NCBI GenBank assembly: GCA_036365455.1 | Contig: JAWQUS010000016.1 | Span: 18,871,001 to 18,935,000, forward strand | Length of the DNA: 64,000 nucleotides | Source: Macrosoma leucophasiata | Taxonomy: Eukaryota > Arthropoda > Insecta > Lepidoptera > Hedylidae | Direction of reading: 5' to 3' | Shown: positions 42,463 through 53,525 of the stretch, one piece after another | Layout of the letters: every line of letters starts with the position of its first letter | Numbering within the stretch: position 1 is the first letter of the stretch | Notes under the pieces: generated by a model | What the model was told of the DNA's origin: nothing | Databases searched by the model: none | The model's input: only the letters and a program-made list of their open reading frames with translations | Translations under genes and position numbers: made by a program

Positions 42463-43189
42463 TCAGGTTTTAGTCCTAGTCCAAAACATAAAGTTTTGAA
42501 GACCGTTTTTAACGTGTGCATGGCGACTTCTAATTGAATGTGTTTTTCGTAATAAAAACTTGATTTCCCGGCATAGACGTTAAGTGTGGCCAGTAGCAAA
42601 TATTATAAGCTTGTGTAAAATCAAAAGAGTGTTGACCTCTCTAAAATAGAATCAAAATAACAGAACATTTTAGAAAAGTAGTTTTTTTCCTATTTATTCC
42701 GCCATTCCTATATATTTTTACGGAACTAGTCCTTAAGTCACACATTTATTTTTCTTTACCAACAACCAGAAGTCGTTCATTTTCAAACTATAATATGCCT
42801 GCATAAAAAATAGCATTTACCACAGATTATAAAGCGCGGGAAATAGCGCCAGAGTAAGCAATTCCCGGCAATATAATTAACAAAATCCGGCAGCGTATCT
42901 TATCAGCAAAGTGGAGGCTAATGTCGGTGCGACAGGCGAAGTATTTATTTAGTCTGTGGCCGGACTTATCTGCGCTTTAATGGTTGGGTAGCTAAAAGCA
43001 TCACTGGCGATGGATGAGGCAACCACGAAAGCTATAAGAGTAAAATAGGTTAAACAAAATTAAAACATTAATAATTGAAATCGCTCGTTTTTCATGTCGA
43101 AAATATTGAAAACTTCTCGACTCGAAAAACTAAATCATGTCAGCCAATGAGCGATTTCAATTTTCACATTTAAATCATATATCATAAAG
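42463..43189. other. No recognised feature
   Basis: Unique-looking sequence. Frames present are short and without splice context. Confidence 0.4.
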
Positions 43190-43438
43190 ATATGTCAATA
43201 ACGGCGTGTACTCCTTTATCTCTGGTTCTATTAGGATTTTTTAAATTTTTTGGAAGTTTTCTAATACCTCGGCATTTGGTTATGTGCCCGGAGATGTCAA
43301 CTCACTCGCCACCTCGTTACATGGCCCAAAAATTAAGCGTCGAATCGAGGGTGTTTGCATGTATACTTGTATGCACGCATTTACCTCTGTCTACCGCTTC
43401 GGGGACAACAGGCGTGAAATTACGTTTATTGGCCCAAG
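43190..43438 (+). mobile_element. Family A SINE, head lost
   Basis: CTCCTTTATCTCTGGTTCTA to CAGGCGTGAAATTACGTTT; retains body and tail only. Confidence 0.85.
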
Positions 43439-43613
43439 TCAACAGCAACAGTAGTCAATGATAGCACGCGCGCAAATTCAACTTAGCAGCTAGATATTTC
43501 TATCGGGAGTCCTCGTTTACTTTTATACGGCGATTAAAACTAATTCTCTTGCGTGTTCGGTTTAACCTTTGTATGATTGTTTGTTTTGTTTAATTAATGA
43601 GCAGGGACTTAAT

Positions 43614-43906
43614 AAAGAACTATCGATGAGCCTCACCTCGAACACATATTTTGGTTGAATGTGTTCGAGGTGAAGCTCATCGCAGGGCTTCATTAGAAAT
43701 AGGACATTGCAACAGTGTCCTGGCAGATCCTACTACGGATGACGCCAGAATACTGTTGCAACTATATCAATTGTCAATGAGCTAATGTTGTTTAATTATT
43801 TTTTTTTAAATGAAGAATGTAATTCATGTGAACGTATAGAGCGTCATAGTCTTTGACCAAGCTCTTTAAATGGAGATTAAAAAAAAAAAAAAAAAAAAGA
43901 ACTATC
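43614..43906 (+). mobile_element. LINE 3' end with 11-bp TSD and 5' snap-back hairpin
   Basis: AAAGAACTATC flanks both ends (43614-43624, 43896-43906). The 3' end is a run of 18 or more A. From 43659 a frame reads RGEAHRRASLEIGHCNSV and ADPTTDDARILLQLYQLSMS then stop, a LINE ORF end. The 5' end carries a 23-bp inverted copy (43625-43647) of its own first bases (43659-43681), one mismatch. Confidence 0.85.
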
Positions 43907-43924
43907 AGACATACAAAATAACTA

Positions 43925-43966
43925 ACGCCTCAGGGGTGGCATCGTACGAGTATCTGTATTTTACCA
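43925..43966 (+). mobile_element. Family B fragment
   Basis: CGCCTCAGGGGTGGCATCG only. Confidence 0.5.
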
Positions 43967-44050
43967 CAGTCTAAAGAAAACGAATGTGTTAATTTTGCTA
44001 TAAACTCGATGACTGTCATAGGGATAGATCAGCCAAATGTCAAACAGAGT

Positions 44051-44570
44051 TTATTTTTTTTATGTTATGAAAGTGGCAAACATGCATGCAGTTTACATTG
44101 ATGTTAACTGATGACTGCAGCGTATAGACACCCATACGAAGACCAGAGGTGATAATGCAGATGCGTTACCACTCCTGAGGCCTAAGGCAGAGAATATGTA
44201 ATAATACTACGTATAGAATAGACACTTCGACCACTTCGACGTCCCGCCGTTTGCCCCGCCTCACCCAATCTCCCCCCTCTTATGGGCGACGCTTGGTATT
44301 TCTACGTGCTACGCACACAGGTGCACGTGTAAATACACGTCACAGATTGATGTCTGTGTAATAGAAACCAAATTAAGCGTTTGTATGGCATTTTAGCGGA
44401 GTGTCCGTGGTGTGCCTAAGGTGTTATGCCTCTGTGCAGGAAATAACGGGGCTGTACATTACCACCTGACCGGAACACGATAGTGCTGAACACTTCTATT
44501 TAGCGGCAAGTATATTAGGTAATGCGGTGGTGCCGTCCACGAGCTTCGTCACTGGAGCTCTACCATCAGT
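44051..44570 (-). mobile_element. Family B split by family E
   Basis: Complement copy with tail at 44051. Interrupted at GCCTAAGG and resumed with duplicated CCTAAGG. Confidence 0.95.
44188..44414 (+). mobile_element. Family E element nested in family B, 7-bp TSD
   Basis: CAGAGAATATGTAATAATAC to GTGTCCGTGGTGTG, flanked by CCTAAGG (44181-44187, 44415-44421). Uninterrupted family B copies supply the empty site. Confidence 0.95.
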
Positions 44571-44923
44571 AATGAGATGTTTGGCATTTGGCTGATCTAG
44601 CGCCACACGAATCATAGAACGAATTATTACCTATTGCAAAATGTATACATAGGTATGTAGTGTATACAGGCAGCATTCCATCCCGCATTGTTATTTTACT
44701 ACCTTATTGGAATTATTTCACCACCATTATTCGGTTGGCTGACTGCACTAGCGGAGGATTTTTCCTCCACTAGAGGGTGGGTTGACACGTCCCGATCCCT
44801 CTTAATTCGAGTAGGAATGCTAAACTCAACTCTTTACTCCAACTCTAGTGCGGCGGGTTGCTCACTTACCTTCAAAATGGTCGAAGCTACCACATGCGCC
44901 ATACTCGTGAACGAGTGCTGATT
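44571..44923. other. No recognised feature
   Basis: A 77-codon open frame (44688-44921) without splice or family support. Confidence 0.4.
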
Positions 44924-45260
44924 GTGGGGACTGGTCTGTTGTGGTTTGCGGGTGTTATTTTCTATCACGATATTAAGCTGTTGATAAGTATTTGCATGTG
45001 GTCATTCATAATAATATATGCATAGGTCATGGACGTTCACATTATCTGGGTATTCTACTTTAATTCCCATATGTGCTAGATCTAAGGATTTTGACTAAAA
45101 GAGCAACACTCTAGAGTTTGTTCAGTAGCGGAGTTCTTCTCAGTAGTGCCTGCACGTGGAACTCTGCTAAGTGAATGACTCATTGACTATGTTTATGACG
45201 AATTGATTTACCTTTTTCTTCTATGAAGGAATTGAAAGATTTGATGTGTAATAATCGGTT
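44924..45260 (+). mobile_element. Family H element
   Basis: GTGGGGACTGGTCTGTTGTG, GCGGAGTTCTTCTCAGTAGT and AACTCTGCTAAGTGAATGAC, as in 40836-41584. Confidence 0.6.
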
Positions 45261-45477
45261 AAATTTTAATTATATTTAATTTAAAAATCCTACCTATCAG
45301 TTTAAAAACTGTAATTTAATAAGAAAAGCGATGAACTATTTGAACAGATTGGTTAAATCTATACCGCGACGTTTATTTAAACTTACAGTAGACAACACTA
45401 CCATTAGTACAGTCAGCGAAAAAAGGAGATAAACGTACAAAAATAATGACAATAGGTATTATAATAGATTATATATA

Positions 45478-45682
45478 TTACTAGCTTCTGCCCGCGACTT
45501 CGGCCGCGTGGATGTCGTCGATAAATAACTAAGTAGCCTATTTTCTTTCTCAAAGTCAGCTCTATCTCTGTACCAAATTTTATTAAAATCGGTTCAGTCG
45601 TTTGGACGTGAAAAGGTAACAGACAGACAGATATACAGACAGACAGACAGAGTTACTTTCGCATTTATAATATTAGTAAGGA
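45478..45682 (+). mobile_element. R-type retroposon, full length
   Basis: TACTAGCTTCTGCCCGCGAC, CTCTATCTCTGTACCAAATT, (ACAG)n, TTTATAATATTAGTAAGGAT. Serves as reference for the split copy at 34962-35434. Confidence 0.85.
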
Positions 45683-46273
45683 TTTGACGACTTTGACCGT
45701 GGAATAAAATAAATTATTTGACGGCTATGTCCGTGGAATAAAAAAATAATAATGACACTTTATGCGTTTTGAAGAAATTTACTGAATTATATATAAACGT
45801 ACCTCTTTAAACGTATAAACGTATCTATTACATTCGAATTTCAGAAATGATTGCCATAACAGCTCCGCGGTTGTGTCCAAAATATTTCGGAAGAAATTTT
45901 CTAAGTGATGGTGACATACAGCGTCACTTAGGTAACTACAATATGTTTTCAGTCTCATTGTCAATTCCGTAAGATCTAGAAAGAGATAAACGACTGGTTA
46001 GAAACACTAGCTAAAATACGTTCATGAATCAGGGTGATATATAGTGATGACGTAAGTATTATGATACCGACTGTACGCATAAAAAGCGTGGAAGCTACTA
46101 ACACTGGAATTATGTTGAATAATTGCCGACACGCAGGGCCGTGATTAAGGCCTCCATGTACTTACACCTGAGCGTGTTTTTACGTGATTGCCACACTGCC
46201 AGCTTCTTCCTGAAAGTGGTGCAAGAGGGAAGGTGTAGCGAATTATTCCACACTAGTCGGCTTTTTTTTTGAC
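45683..46273. other. No recognised feature
   Basis: AT-rich. Nothing supported. Confidence 0.4.
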
Positions 46274-46462
46274 GACCCGGTTAGTCCAGCGGTGTGAGAT
46301 GACCGTTTGATTCGATGCGGGTTCGATCCCCGCACCGGGACAAATATTTGTATGGCCTACAGATATTTGTTTCGGGTGTTTGTGTATGTGTTGTATGCGT
46401 ACAACAGCACCCACGGCACAGGTTTATACCTACTGTGGGGCTGTGAGTGTAAGCGTATATAT
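46274..46462 (+). mobile_element. Family C SINE
   Basis: tRNA-like head with an 8-bp deletion in the anticodon-arm region, body ACAAATATTTGTATGGCC to GTGTAAGCGTAT, then (AT)n to 46470. Confidence 0.85.
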
Positions 46463-46470
46463 ATATATAT

Positions 46471-47192
46471 GCTTGGTCTTTGTCAGTTGCATTGCCAAAT
46501 GTGCAGGATAGAAAAAGACAAAGGAGAGATTAGCAACACTTTAGCTAAAATACGTTTATGAATAAGGGGTTTAGTATAATTCCATAACCGGTTAAAGCTG
46601 ACCAGCTGAATGAAGAGCAAAATAAATAAATAATAAAATTCGCTGTTTTATATTATTTCGCATTAACGCATGCTTGTGAAATATATTATTGTTTAAAGAA
46701 AAATGGAAAGAAAAATTTGACTTCAGGCGAGACTCGAAATCGCGGCCTACTGGGAATCTAGTCCAGCCGCTCTTCCAACTGAGCTACTGAAGTTCTGCCC
46801 GATTTATCAAATAAAAAATAAATGTGAAGGAAAGATCCTTCACATTTATTGCATTGCTTTATGGTAGCTGCAGCGCCATCTATTGCCAAACTATGCTAGT
46901 TAGGCAGTGCCAGTAGACCGCGAGTTCGAGTCTCGCCTGAAGTCAAATTTTTCTTTCCATTTTTCTTTAAACAATAATATATTTCACAAGCATGCGTTAA
47001 TGCGAAATAATATAAAACAGCGAATTTTATTATTTATTTATTTTGCTCTTCATTCAGCTGGTCAGCTTTAACCGGTTATGGAATTATACTAAACCCCTTA
47101 TTCATAAACGTATTTTAGCTAAAGTGTTGCTAATCTCTCCTTTGTCTTTTTCTATCCTGCACATTTGGCAATGCAACTGACAAAGACCAAGC
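46471..47192. repeat. Long near-perfect palindrome, 282-bp arms
   Basis: Left arm 46471-46752 and right arm 46911-47192 have equal length and differ at only a few positions. The 158-bp centre holds the other half of a family T tRNA-like head and a nested 15-bp perfect hairpin (46817-46831 / 46836-46850). The arms contain the family T tail, AATTCGCTGTTTTATATTAT and CTTTAGCTAAAATACGTTTA. Confidence 0.95.
46719..46796 (-). mobile_element. Family T tRNA-like head
   Basis: In complement: acceptor-like ends, TAGCTCAGTTGGAAGAGC A box region and a damaged T arm (GCGATTTCGAGTC). Its 3' half lies in the left palindrome arm and recurs at 46911-46944. Confidence 0.75.
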
Positions 47193-47312
47193 ATTCTATA
47201 GCTAAAACGTATCTAATGTACGTTTATGAATAAGGGGGTTAACCTGTATTAGATTCAATAGGTTAGGATCCCACTGCAGAATTATTTAGTTCATCCAAAT
47301 ATGCTGAAAACC

Positions 47313-47475
47313 TTTTTTTTTTACGTTACGGAAGTGGTAAACAAGCATGCAGTTCAAATTGATGTTAAGTGGTGACTGCAGCCTATAGACACCCACACAA
47401 AGAGGTCAAAATTCAGATGCGTTACCATTCCTGAGGCCTGAGATGTTATTCCTCTGTGCCGGAAATGACAGGTCC
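47313..47475 (-). mobile_element. Family B, 5'-truncated
   Basis: Complement with tail at 47313; ends at CCGGAAATGACAGG. Confidence 0.9.
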
Positions 47476-47639
47476 GAACCTGATTTTTACGTATATTTAT
47501 GATCTAGAGAATATATATCTAAATATGGCTTATCAAAATATGGCTGCTAGGATTTTTAAATAAATTATTTTATCTTTAACAGCCAGCAACTCTTATTTGC
47601 GGCCGATTAAATTTGGTCTCCATCGTATATTATAAGGAG

Positions 47640-47778
47640 ACAATAAGTAGCCTGTGTTCTTTCTCAAAGTCCTCTATCTTTGTACCAAATTTCATTACAA
47701 TCTGTTCAGTCGTTTGAACGTGAAAAGGTAACAGACAGACAGACAGAGTTACTTTCGCATTTATAATATTAGTAGGGA
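47640..47778 (+). mobile_element. R-type retroposon, 5'-truncated
   Basis: AATAAGTAGCCTGTGTTCTT to TT(A)TAATATTAGTAGGGAAG. Confidence 0.8.
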
Positions 47779-47782
47779 AGTA

Positions 47783-47870
47783 GGGATAATGTCTATAGGC
47801 AGCGGAATTCACTTACGTCCCATATGAAAAACATGCTTGTTTGCCACTTTCATCTCATTAAAAAAAAACA
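47783..47870 (+). mobile_element. Family B tail
   Basis: GTCTATAGGCAGCGG to ATGCTTGTTTGCCACTTTCA and a run of A. Confidence 0.65.
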
Positions 47871-47963
47871 TAACAGTATGTGTACTTATGTGCGCATGTA
47901 AGAAGTTATATTTCTTTAGTGTAACAAACCAATATACCAGAAATAAAACAAAACAACAATGAA

Positions 47964-48372
47964 GTTTTTTTTTGTTATTATGCCATCGCTATTGCGCATA
48001 TTGCCAGTGTGAAGTAAAACGATATTTCGTATTTATTTAAGCAGCGTAAAAGTTAGTATGATAAAGTCATCAAGTATAATATGTAAGTATATAAGTTATC
48101 TAGTATAATACATCAGTCAAGTGAGTAACAGTCAAGTTATTCGAGTAAAGCGATGACTACTTTAAAAGAACATTTACAATGAAACTTTTGAGGCAATCTG
48201 AAAGGTCGTGTTTTCGCCCTGTTATTCTTTTTCACTATACACGAGCACTGTAATAAGCCTATATCAAACAAAATGCCACCAAACTTTATTCAATATAACT
48301 TAAAAATACACCAAGAAAATGAAATAAGATAAGAGCACCACACGCATCTTTCAATCTTCCCGCCAAAACCCG
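47964..48372 (+). mobile_element. Family I element
   Basis: ATGCCATCGCTATTGCGCAT, CAGTCAAGTTATTCGAGTAA, CTTCCCGCCAAAACCC; nearly full length. Confidence 0.7.
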
Positions 48373-48406
48373 TTGCTGAATTGCTCCAACAATCACTCTC
48401 ATAATA

Positions 48407-48523
48407 TTTTCCAATCACGCCAAAACAGACTATAACTTTTCAAAAACTAAACATACAAAAAAAATTTTCCAATCACGCCAAAACAGACTATAACTTTTCA
48501 AAAACTAATTATACAAAAAAAAT
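48407..48523 (+). repeat. Tandem duplication, 58-bp unit x2
   Basis: TTTTCCAATCACGCCAAAAC starts at 48407 and again at 48465; the copies are nearly identical. Confidence 0.95.
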
Positions 48524-48703
48524 ATTAATACTAGATCAAATTTATACTCCAACATTATACATCACTTAGCACAGAAGCTAGTCCATGATTCATAGCACTG
48601 TTACTTTTATTTGATAAGAAACAGGCAGCCGGATTCGAATTACTCACTCGCATATCTAAGCCCGATACTTATCCGACACAGGATCCTGTTTGTAGATATT
48701 TTA

Positions 48704-49168
48704 GGGTTCCGCATCGAAAGGTAATCCAAGATCAATCGTGCGTTTGTCTGTCTGTCCGTTTGTCGCGAGCAGTTTGCTCCGAAAGCACTGCGCCGATTGA
48801 GTCGAAATTTGATATACCTACATTAAGTAAATCAGTGATTAAAACAAGTAGGTACGTGTGCTGTAAATTAATGAAATTAAAAAACGGGAAGCACTTTTGA
48901 GGATTAAATTAACCTATTAAATTCGAGGTCGTAATAATGTAACGTAAGGATCTATTTTTTTAAAATTCTGAAATAAGAAGTTTTGAAGATATTCAATGAA
49001 ATAGACGCAAATTTACCAATCCCTTCACTTATATTCGCACGTACTCGGTCTAACATTGAAAAAAATACTTTTTTTTATTAGGAAAATAAGATGTTTCAAG
49101 GTAATATATAAAATTTCTCAATTGTGCCCTGTGCGTGAGGCCGACTCGCACTTGGCCGATTTTTTGTA
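48704..49168 (-). mobile_element. Family D element
   Basis: TTAGGGTTCCGCATCGAAAG at one end and GACTCGCACTTGGCCGATTT at the other. Confidence 0.8.
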
Positions 49169-49404
49169 GAATGCAGATCAGTGGCAGATTATATAATCCA
49201 ACATACACGATACTTGAAGCCATTATATTGTTGATAACAAAAAAAACTTAGGGTATTACAAAAAAAAGTAAAAAGACATTTTAAATTTGTCTAATTATTA
49301 TTCTCAGTTATTATTATTGTGAGCAATTGTGAGCATTATTTTTGCTAATAGGTAGTTAAATAAAATGTACCTATTAGATGAACACGACTCAGGGTATTGA
49401 TAAT

Positions 49405-49618
49405 TTTATCTACACTAATATTATGAATAGGAAAAATGGTATTTTTTGTTCGTTTGTATTGAATAGGCTCCGATACTACTGGACCGATTTGAAAAAATAT
49501 TTTAGTGTAAAATAGTTCATTTATCGAGAAAAGCTATAGGCTATACAGTATCACGCTAAGAGGAATAGGAGAGGGTAGGTAACATTGCACCCGCGCCGGG
49601 GCGGGCGGTTAGTTAGAT
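49405..49618 (-). mobile_element. R-type retroposon, GGCCCGCCCCGG subgroup
   Basis: ATCTACACTAATATTATGAA to GCACCCGCGCCGGGGCGGGC. Confidence 0.8.
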
Positions 49619-49721
49619 GATAAAATTATCTATATTCTATACAGTAAAATTGAGGTGTCTGTCTATTTAAGGCAACATAATATGTATATTTTTATGTTCT
49701 TAGGTTTTCGCGAGCTACACT

Positions 49722-49889
49722 CATTGAAATAAAACTATTTTTACGGATTTATCTCGCGTATATTAAACTAAAATGATTTTTAAAATCAACCCGACGTTTC
49801 GGTCGCTTTTCAGCTTCCGTGGTCCCGGGCAGACTCATTTTAGTTTAATATACGCGAGATAAATCCGTAAAAATAGTTTTATTTCAATG
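49722..49889. repeat. Foldback with CGACGTTTCGG core, 55-bp perfect arms
   Basis: 49722-49776 is exactly complemented by 49835-49889. The centre reads CCCGACGTTTCGGTCGC then TTCCGTGGTCCCGGG. Same family as 24361-24541 (arms share ACGG..TTAT.CGCGTA) and 8412-8605. Confidence 0.95.
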
Positions 49890-50516
49890 TATATTTTTGT
49901 TCTTATATTTCTGGAACGACGTTCCTCATAAGACGATCTCAGCAGCCGAAAGTTATTTTATTTTTATGTTTGATATTTTTTTAATATATTTTTTTTTTAT
50001 TCGTCAACTTTTAAAGTTTATTTATTAGTATAATACTAAGTACCTAATAACACATTTTGGAACGTGGCTTCCCTCATAAGTTTTTGTAAGGAATGTTCTT
50101 TACAAAAATTAGTAATGCAGTGTTATATATTTTTATAATAAGGAACTTCGTTCCTATCCGATGCACCATAGGGTTTAATTTTTTATTTATATTTGAAGAA
50201 ACGGTTTTTTGGCGTTTTAGGGAAAAATGTTGAGAGAATTAAGTATGCAGTTTAATTCAACTCTCCTCCCGCTAGTGGTTTGAGCCACATAGAGCCGGGA
50301 GCTATGGTCAATCAGCGACGTCTACAGTCCACAAATTTAGAGTAAATACATTTTTGCCCTCGATGCAACCCGCTTTACAGTTAGTTGCGATGCGAGCGTA
50401 TCACAATTATTTGTCTGACTATCTTGTAAGTAGGATTTGGAGGCAGTATTAACCATGTTAACTTAGATATCAGGGGTGGCAACGCATCTGTATTTTAGAC
50501 CATCATTTATGATATT
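49890..50516. other. AT-rich, no gene
   Basis: A/T runs at 49958-50000. The phrases GGAACGACGTTCCTC and AAGGAACTTCGTTCC are small palindromes. Nothing else recognised. Confidence 0.45.
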
Positions 50517-50768
50517 AACGTAACTTCACGCATGTAATCCCCGAAGGGGTAGGCAGAGGTAAATGCACGCATTCAAGCATACATGCAAACACCCACATTG
50601 CCAAACTCCGAGGTACTGGGAAACTTCCAGAAAATGGAAAAATCCCAATAGAACCAGATATAATGGAGTTAAAATCGTTATCTCTGATAGCCCCCGACCC
50701 GGGAATCGAACCCAGGACCCCCAGCGTAGTAGAAGTGGCCTGCTACCACTAAGCTACTGAAGTAGTTA
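50517..50768 (-). mobile_element. Family A SINE with internal deletion
   Basis: The tail runs to CAAACACCCACA and jumps to TTGCCAAACTCCGAGG; the B box is intact in complement (CCGGGAATCGAACCCAGGAC). Confidence 0.9.
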
Positions 50769-50877
50769 TCTATTATTTTAGATCTTTGATTTTAGTGTAG
50801 ATTAACTATCAATGTGAACTAAACGCCTGTTCTTTCGAAATCCCGTATCGCACCCTGTTTATCACCACGAAAATATA

Positions 50878-51240
50878 ATAATGGCAACCCATTATACGTC
50901 CCACTGCTGGGCACGAGTCTCTCCCCTTATTGGGGGGAGGCCTGGAGCTTACTCCACCACGCTGCTCCAATGCGGATTGGTGGAGATACCGACGGGTTAG
51001 CGGCCAACCGCCGTCGAATGTTTTCAAACCGCCCATAAGGCCTCCGACAAGGTTTAACGACTGTTATCTATCGATAGCAACCCGGACCGACGGCTTAACG
51101 TGCCCTCGCAAGCAGGGAAACGCGCATTTTAATTTGCCACTAGTGGTCACCCATCACACACCCGACCGCGCCCTTAATGCTTAACCGAGTAGATCGCTTA
51201 TGATCTACAACAGCCGCGGGGCCATGCGTGCTACTTCATG
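50878..51240 (-). mobile_element. Family G retroposon, near full length
   Basis: AATAATGGCAACCCATTATA to GCGGGGCCATGCGTGC; the (ATT)n tail is reduced. Confidence 0.9.
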
Positions 51241-51511
51241 ATGCTTAAAAATAATATAATTACAATCCTATTTTAATCTGTTGTTTCATAATTAAACTTA
51301 ATATTCACAGTTACAAGATGTGAGAATTCATCCACGCCCACAATACACAGACAGACAGGTGCATAGCAAGATAAACATTTGAATGACAAGGATCTCGATA
51401 TACAATGATTGTACCATTCAAAAATTACACCATGTCACCTTTGTTTCGTGTGACGAGACAGCTACCGAATGCGGTTGTTATTAGGGTTCCGTATACTTAA
51501 AGGAAAGAACC

Positions 51512-51657
51512 TTTTTATGTTATGGAAGTGGCAAACAAGGATGGCTGCGCACTGCACATTGATGTTAAGTGATGACTGCAGCCTATAGACACCCACACAA
51601 TGACCAAGGTCAAAATGCAGATGCGTTACCACTCCTCACTTACAGGGCCGTACATTA
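51512..51657 (-). mobile_element. Family B with internal deletion
   Basis: Complement with tail at 51512. Jumps from CCACTCCT to CACTTACAGGGCCGTACATT. Confidence 0.85.
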
Positions 51658-52170
51658 GATTTGTACCACGCACCAACACTTTATAATGCTGCTATCTATT
51701 TTTTCGGGCATCAAACCCATTACCCCAGCGTACTAGTAGTGGCCTGCTACCATTAGACTACTGAAGCAATTATTTTTAAACAACAAAGACAAGTTTTTGG
51801 TAATTCCACATATTTTCATTAGAACAATGTTCAGAACTTTAATTTTATACGGAACCCTTTCACACGGTGTACCATTTCGACAAGGACTCGCATTTGACAG
51901 CTTTTTTACTTTTAATTGACACTATCTCGATTCATAAGTCAATAGTATAAGTTTCTTGACACGTTGAAATATTTATCTTTAATTAAAAACGCTTGTACAA
52001 TTTATGATTAATTTTTAAGTGTATAAAAAAAGAGCGCGTATGAGGAAAAATCTATGAGGTCAAAATTATAAAGTAGACACCGGGAACAAACAGTCGATTC
52101 CGTTTTTAAATTGATATGACAGATATTTAGTATGACGTTTTCACGTCAGCTGTCATGTTACTATGGGAAG
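51658..52170. other. Mostly unrecognised; family A head remnant
   Basis: GGCCTGCTACCATTAGACTACTG at 51741-51763 is a family A tRNA-like head in complement. The rest is AT-rich. Confidence 0.5.
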
Positions 52171-52511
52171 TGCAGTTTTTTTCTAAGTTATGGCATCGCT
52201 GATACACATATTGCAAGTGTCAAGTAAAACGATATTCGTATTAAGCAGCGTAAAAGTTAGTATTGGACAGTCAGTAAGTCAATTATTTATCAAGTCAGTC
52301 AAGGTAGTTACAATCAGTAATTCGAGTAAAGCGATGGCTACTTTACCAGAACATTTACGATGAAGTTTTGGAGGCAACCTGAAAGGCCGCGTTTTCGTAC
52401 TGTTATTCTATTTCACTGTACACGGGCACTGTAATCAACCTATATCAAACAAAATGCCACCAACTTTATTTAATAGAACTTAATAATACACCAAGAAAAT
52501 GGAATAAAGTA
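52171..52511 (+). mobile_element. Family I element, 3'-truncated
   Basis: TATGGCATCGCTGATACACA, TTCGAGTAAAGCGATGGCTA, AAGTTTTGGAGGCAACCTGA and AAAATGCCACCAACTTTATT. Confidence 0.7.
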
Positions 52512-52562
52512 CGAGCATCACTTTTTTGTCGTTTTGCTTTATTTCTGGTATCTATACCTATT

Positions 52563-52842
52563 ACTACGCTGAGGTCCTGGGTTCGATTCCCGGGTTGGGG
52601 GTTATCAGAGATAATGGTGTAAAGTCCTTTATCTCTGGTTCTATTGGGATTTTTCCATTTTCTGGAAATTTCCCAGTACCTCGAAGTTTGGTAATGTGCC
52701 CGGAGATGTCAACAGGCTCGCCACTTGTTACATGGGCCAAAACGTAACCGGCGAATCGTGGGTGTTTGCATGTATGCTTGAATGCATGCATTTACTTCTG
52801 CCTACCCCTTCGGGGATTACAGGCGTGAAGTTACGTTTTTTT
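52563..52842 (+). mobile_element. Family A SINE, sense orientation
   Basis: GAGGTCCTGGGTTCGATTCC (B box) at the left, TTACAGGCGTGAAGTTACGT then a T-run at the right. Most of the tRNA-like head upstream of the B box is missing. Confidence 0.9.
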
Positions 52843-53043
52843 TATACCTATTGCATTGTTACGCTAAAGATGTATATTCTTACGTTCGTACTTAAGCACA
52901 CATGTAGTTTTTTTTCAGCAGGTATCTATTTTATTCTATATCCAAAACGTAAATTTGATCAACAATCTCTGGAATTCTGGTATATTAAAAAATAACATCG
53001 TGTTTAAAGTTTCGCTATCACTGGCTACCACAATACAGGCGTG

Positions 53044-53175
53044 TTGGATCGTATAAAGGCTGCTTTATAACGTCAGCGAATAACATATGTAGCACGACGT
53101 TATCACGTTCACATCGGTGTTGTATCGCCGATACCATCTTTGTATCCGAACTCGTGTTGTCTGCATGACTCGACG
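53044..53175 (+). repeat. Duplicated unit, copy 1 (empty site)
   Basis: TTGGATCGTATAAAGGCTGC to GAACTCGTGTTGTCTGCATG. Contains the uninterrupted GTAGCACGACGTTATCACG. Confidence 0.9.
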
Positions 53176-53180
53176 GGAGA

Positions 53181-53525
53181 TATCAAATCTGATGTAAAAA
53201 GAGGAATATTCGTTTTTCTGTCTTGAAACACGAAAATACATTCGTGCGATTAATCGGACGAAAAAAAAATTGCTGTCACAAACAAGTAGAATTTTGTGTA
53301 ATTTTTTTGTAATACAAATTTTTAGAGGAAGATATTAAAAGAACCTACTTCAAAAACCCACCTCTGAAACGTTAAAAATAACTGTAATTAGATTTGTATA
53401 CATAGGGCAATGCGCGTTACGCTTTAGGAATATTTAGATGTCGGGCCGCCAATTACGCCCATTAAAGATATTGGCTAAATATTGTTTTTAATTTTTCACT
53501 CTCAAAGGCCATCACAAATCATAAC
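53181..53525. other. No recognised feature
   Basis: Spacer between the two copies of the duplicated unit. Confidence 0.4.

Noticed and set aside
43190..43461. 89-codon frame
   Set aside because: Lies on a family A SINE body; SINE copies repeatedly give similar frames (e.g. 466-693, 35585-35836, 52526-52747).
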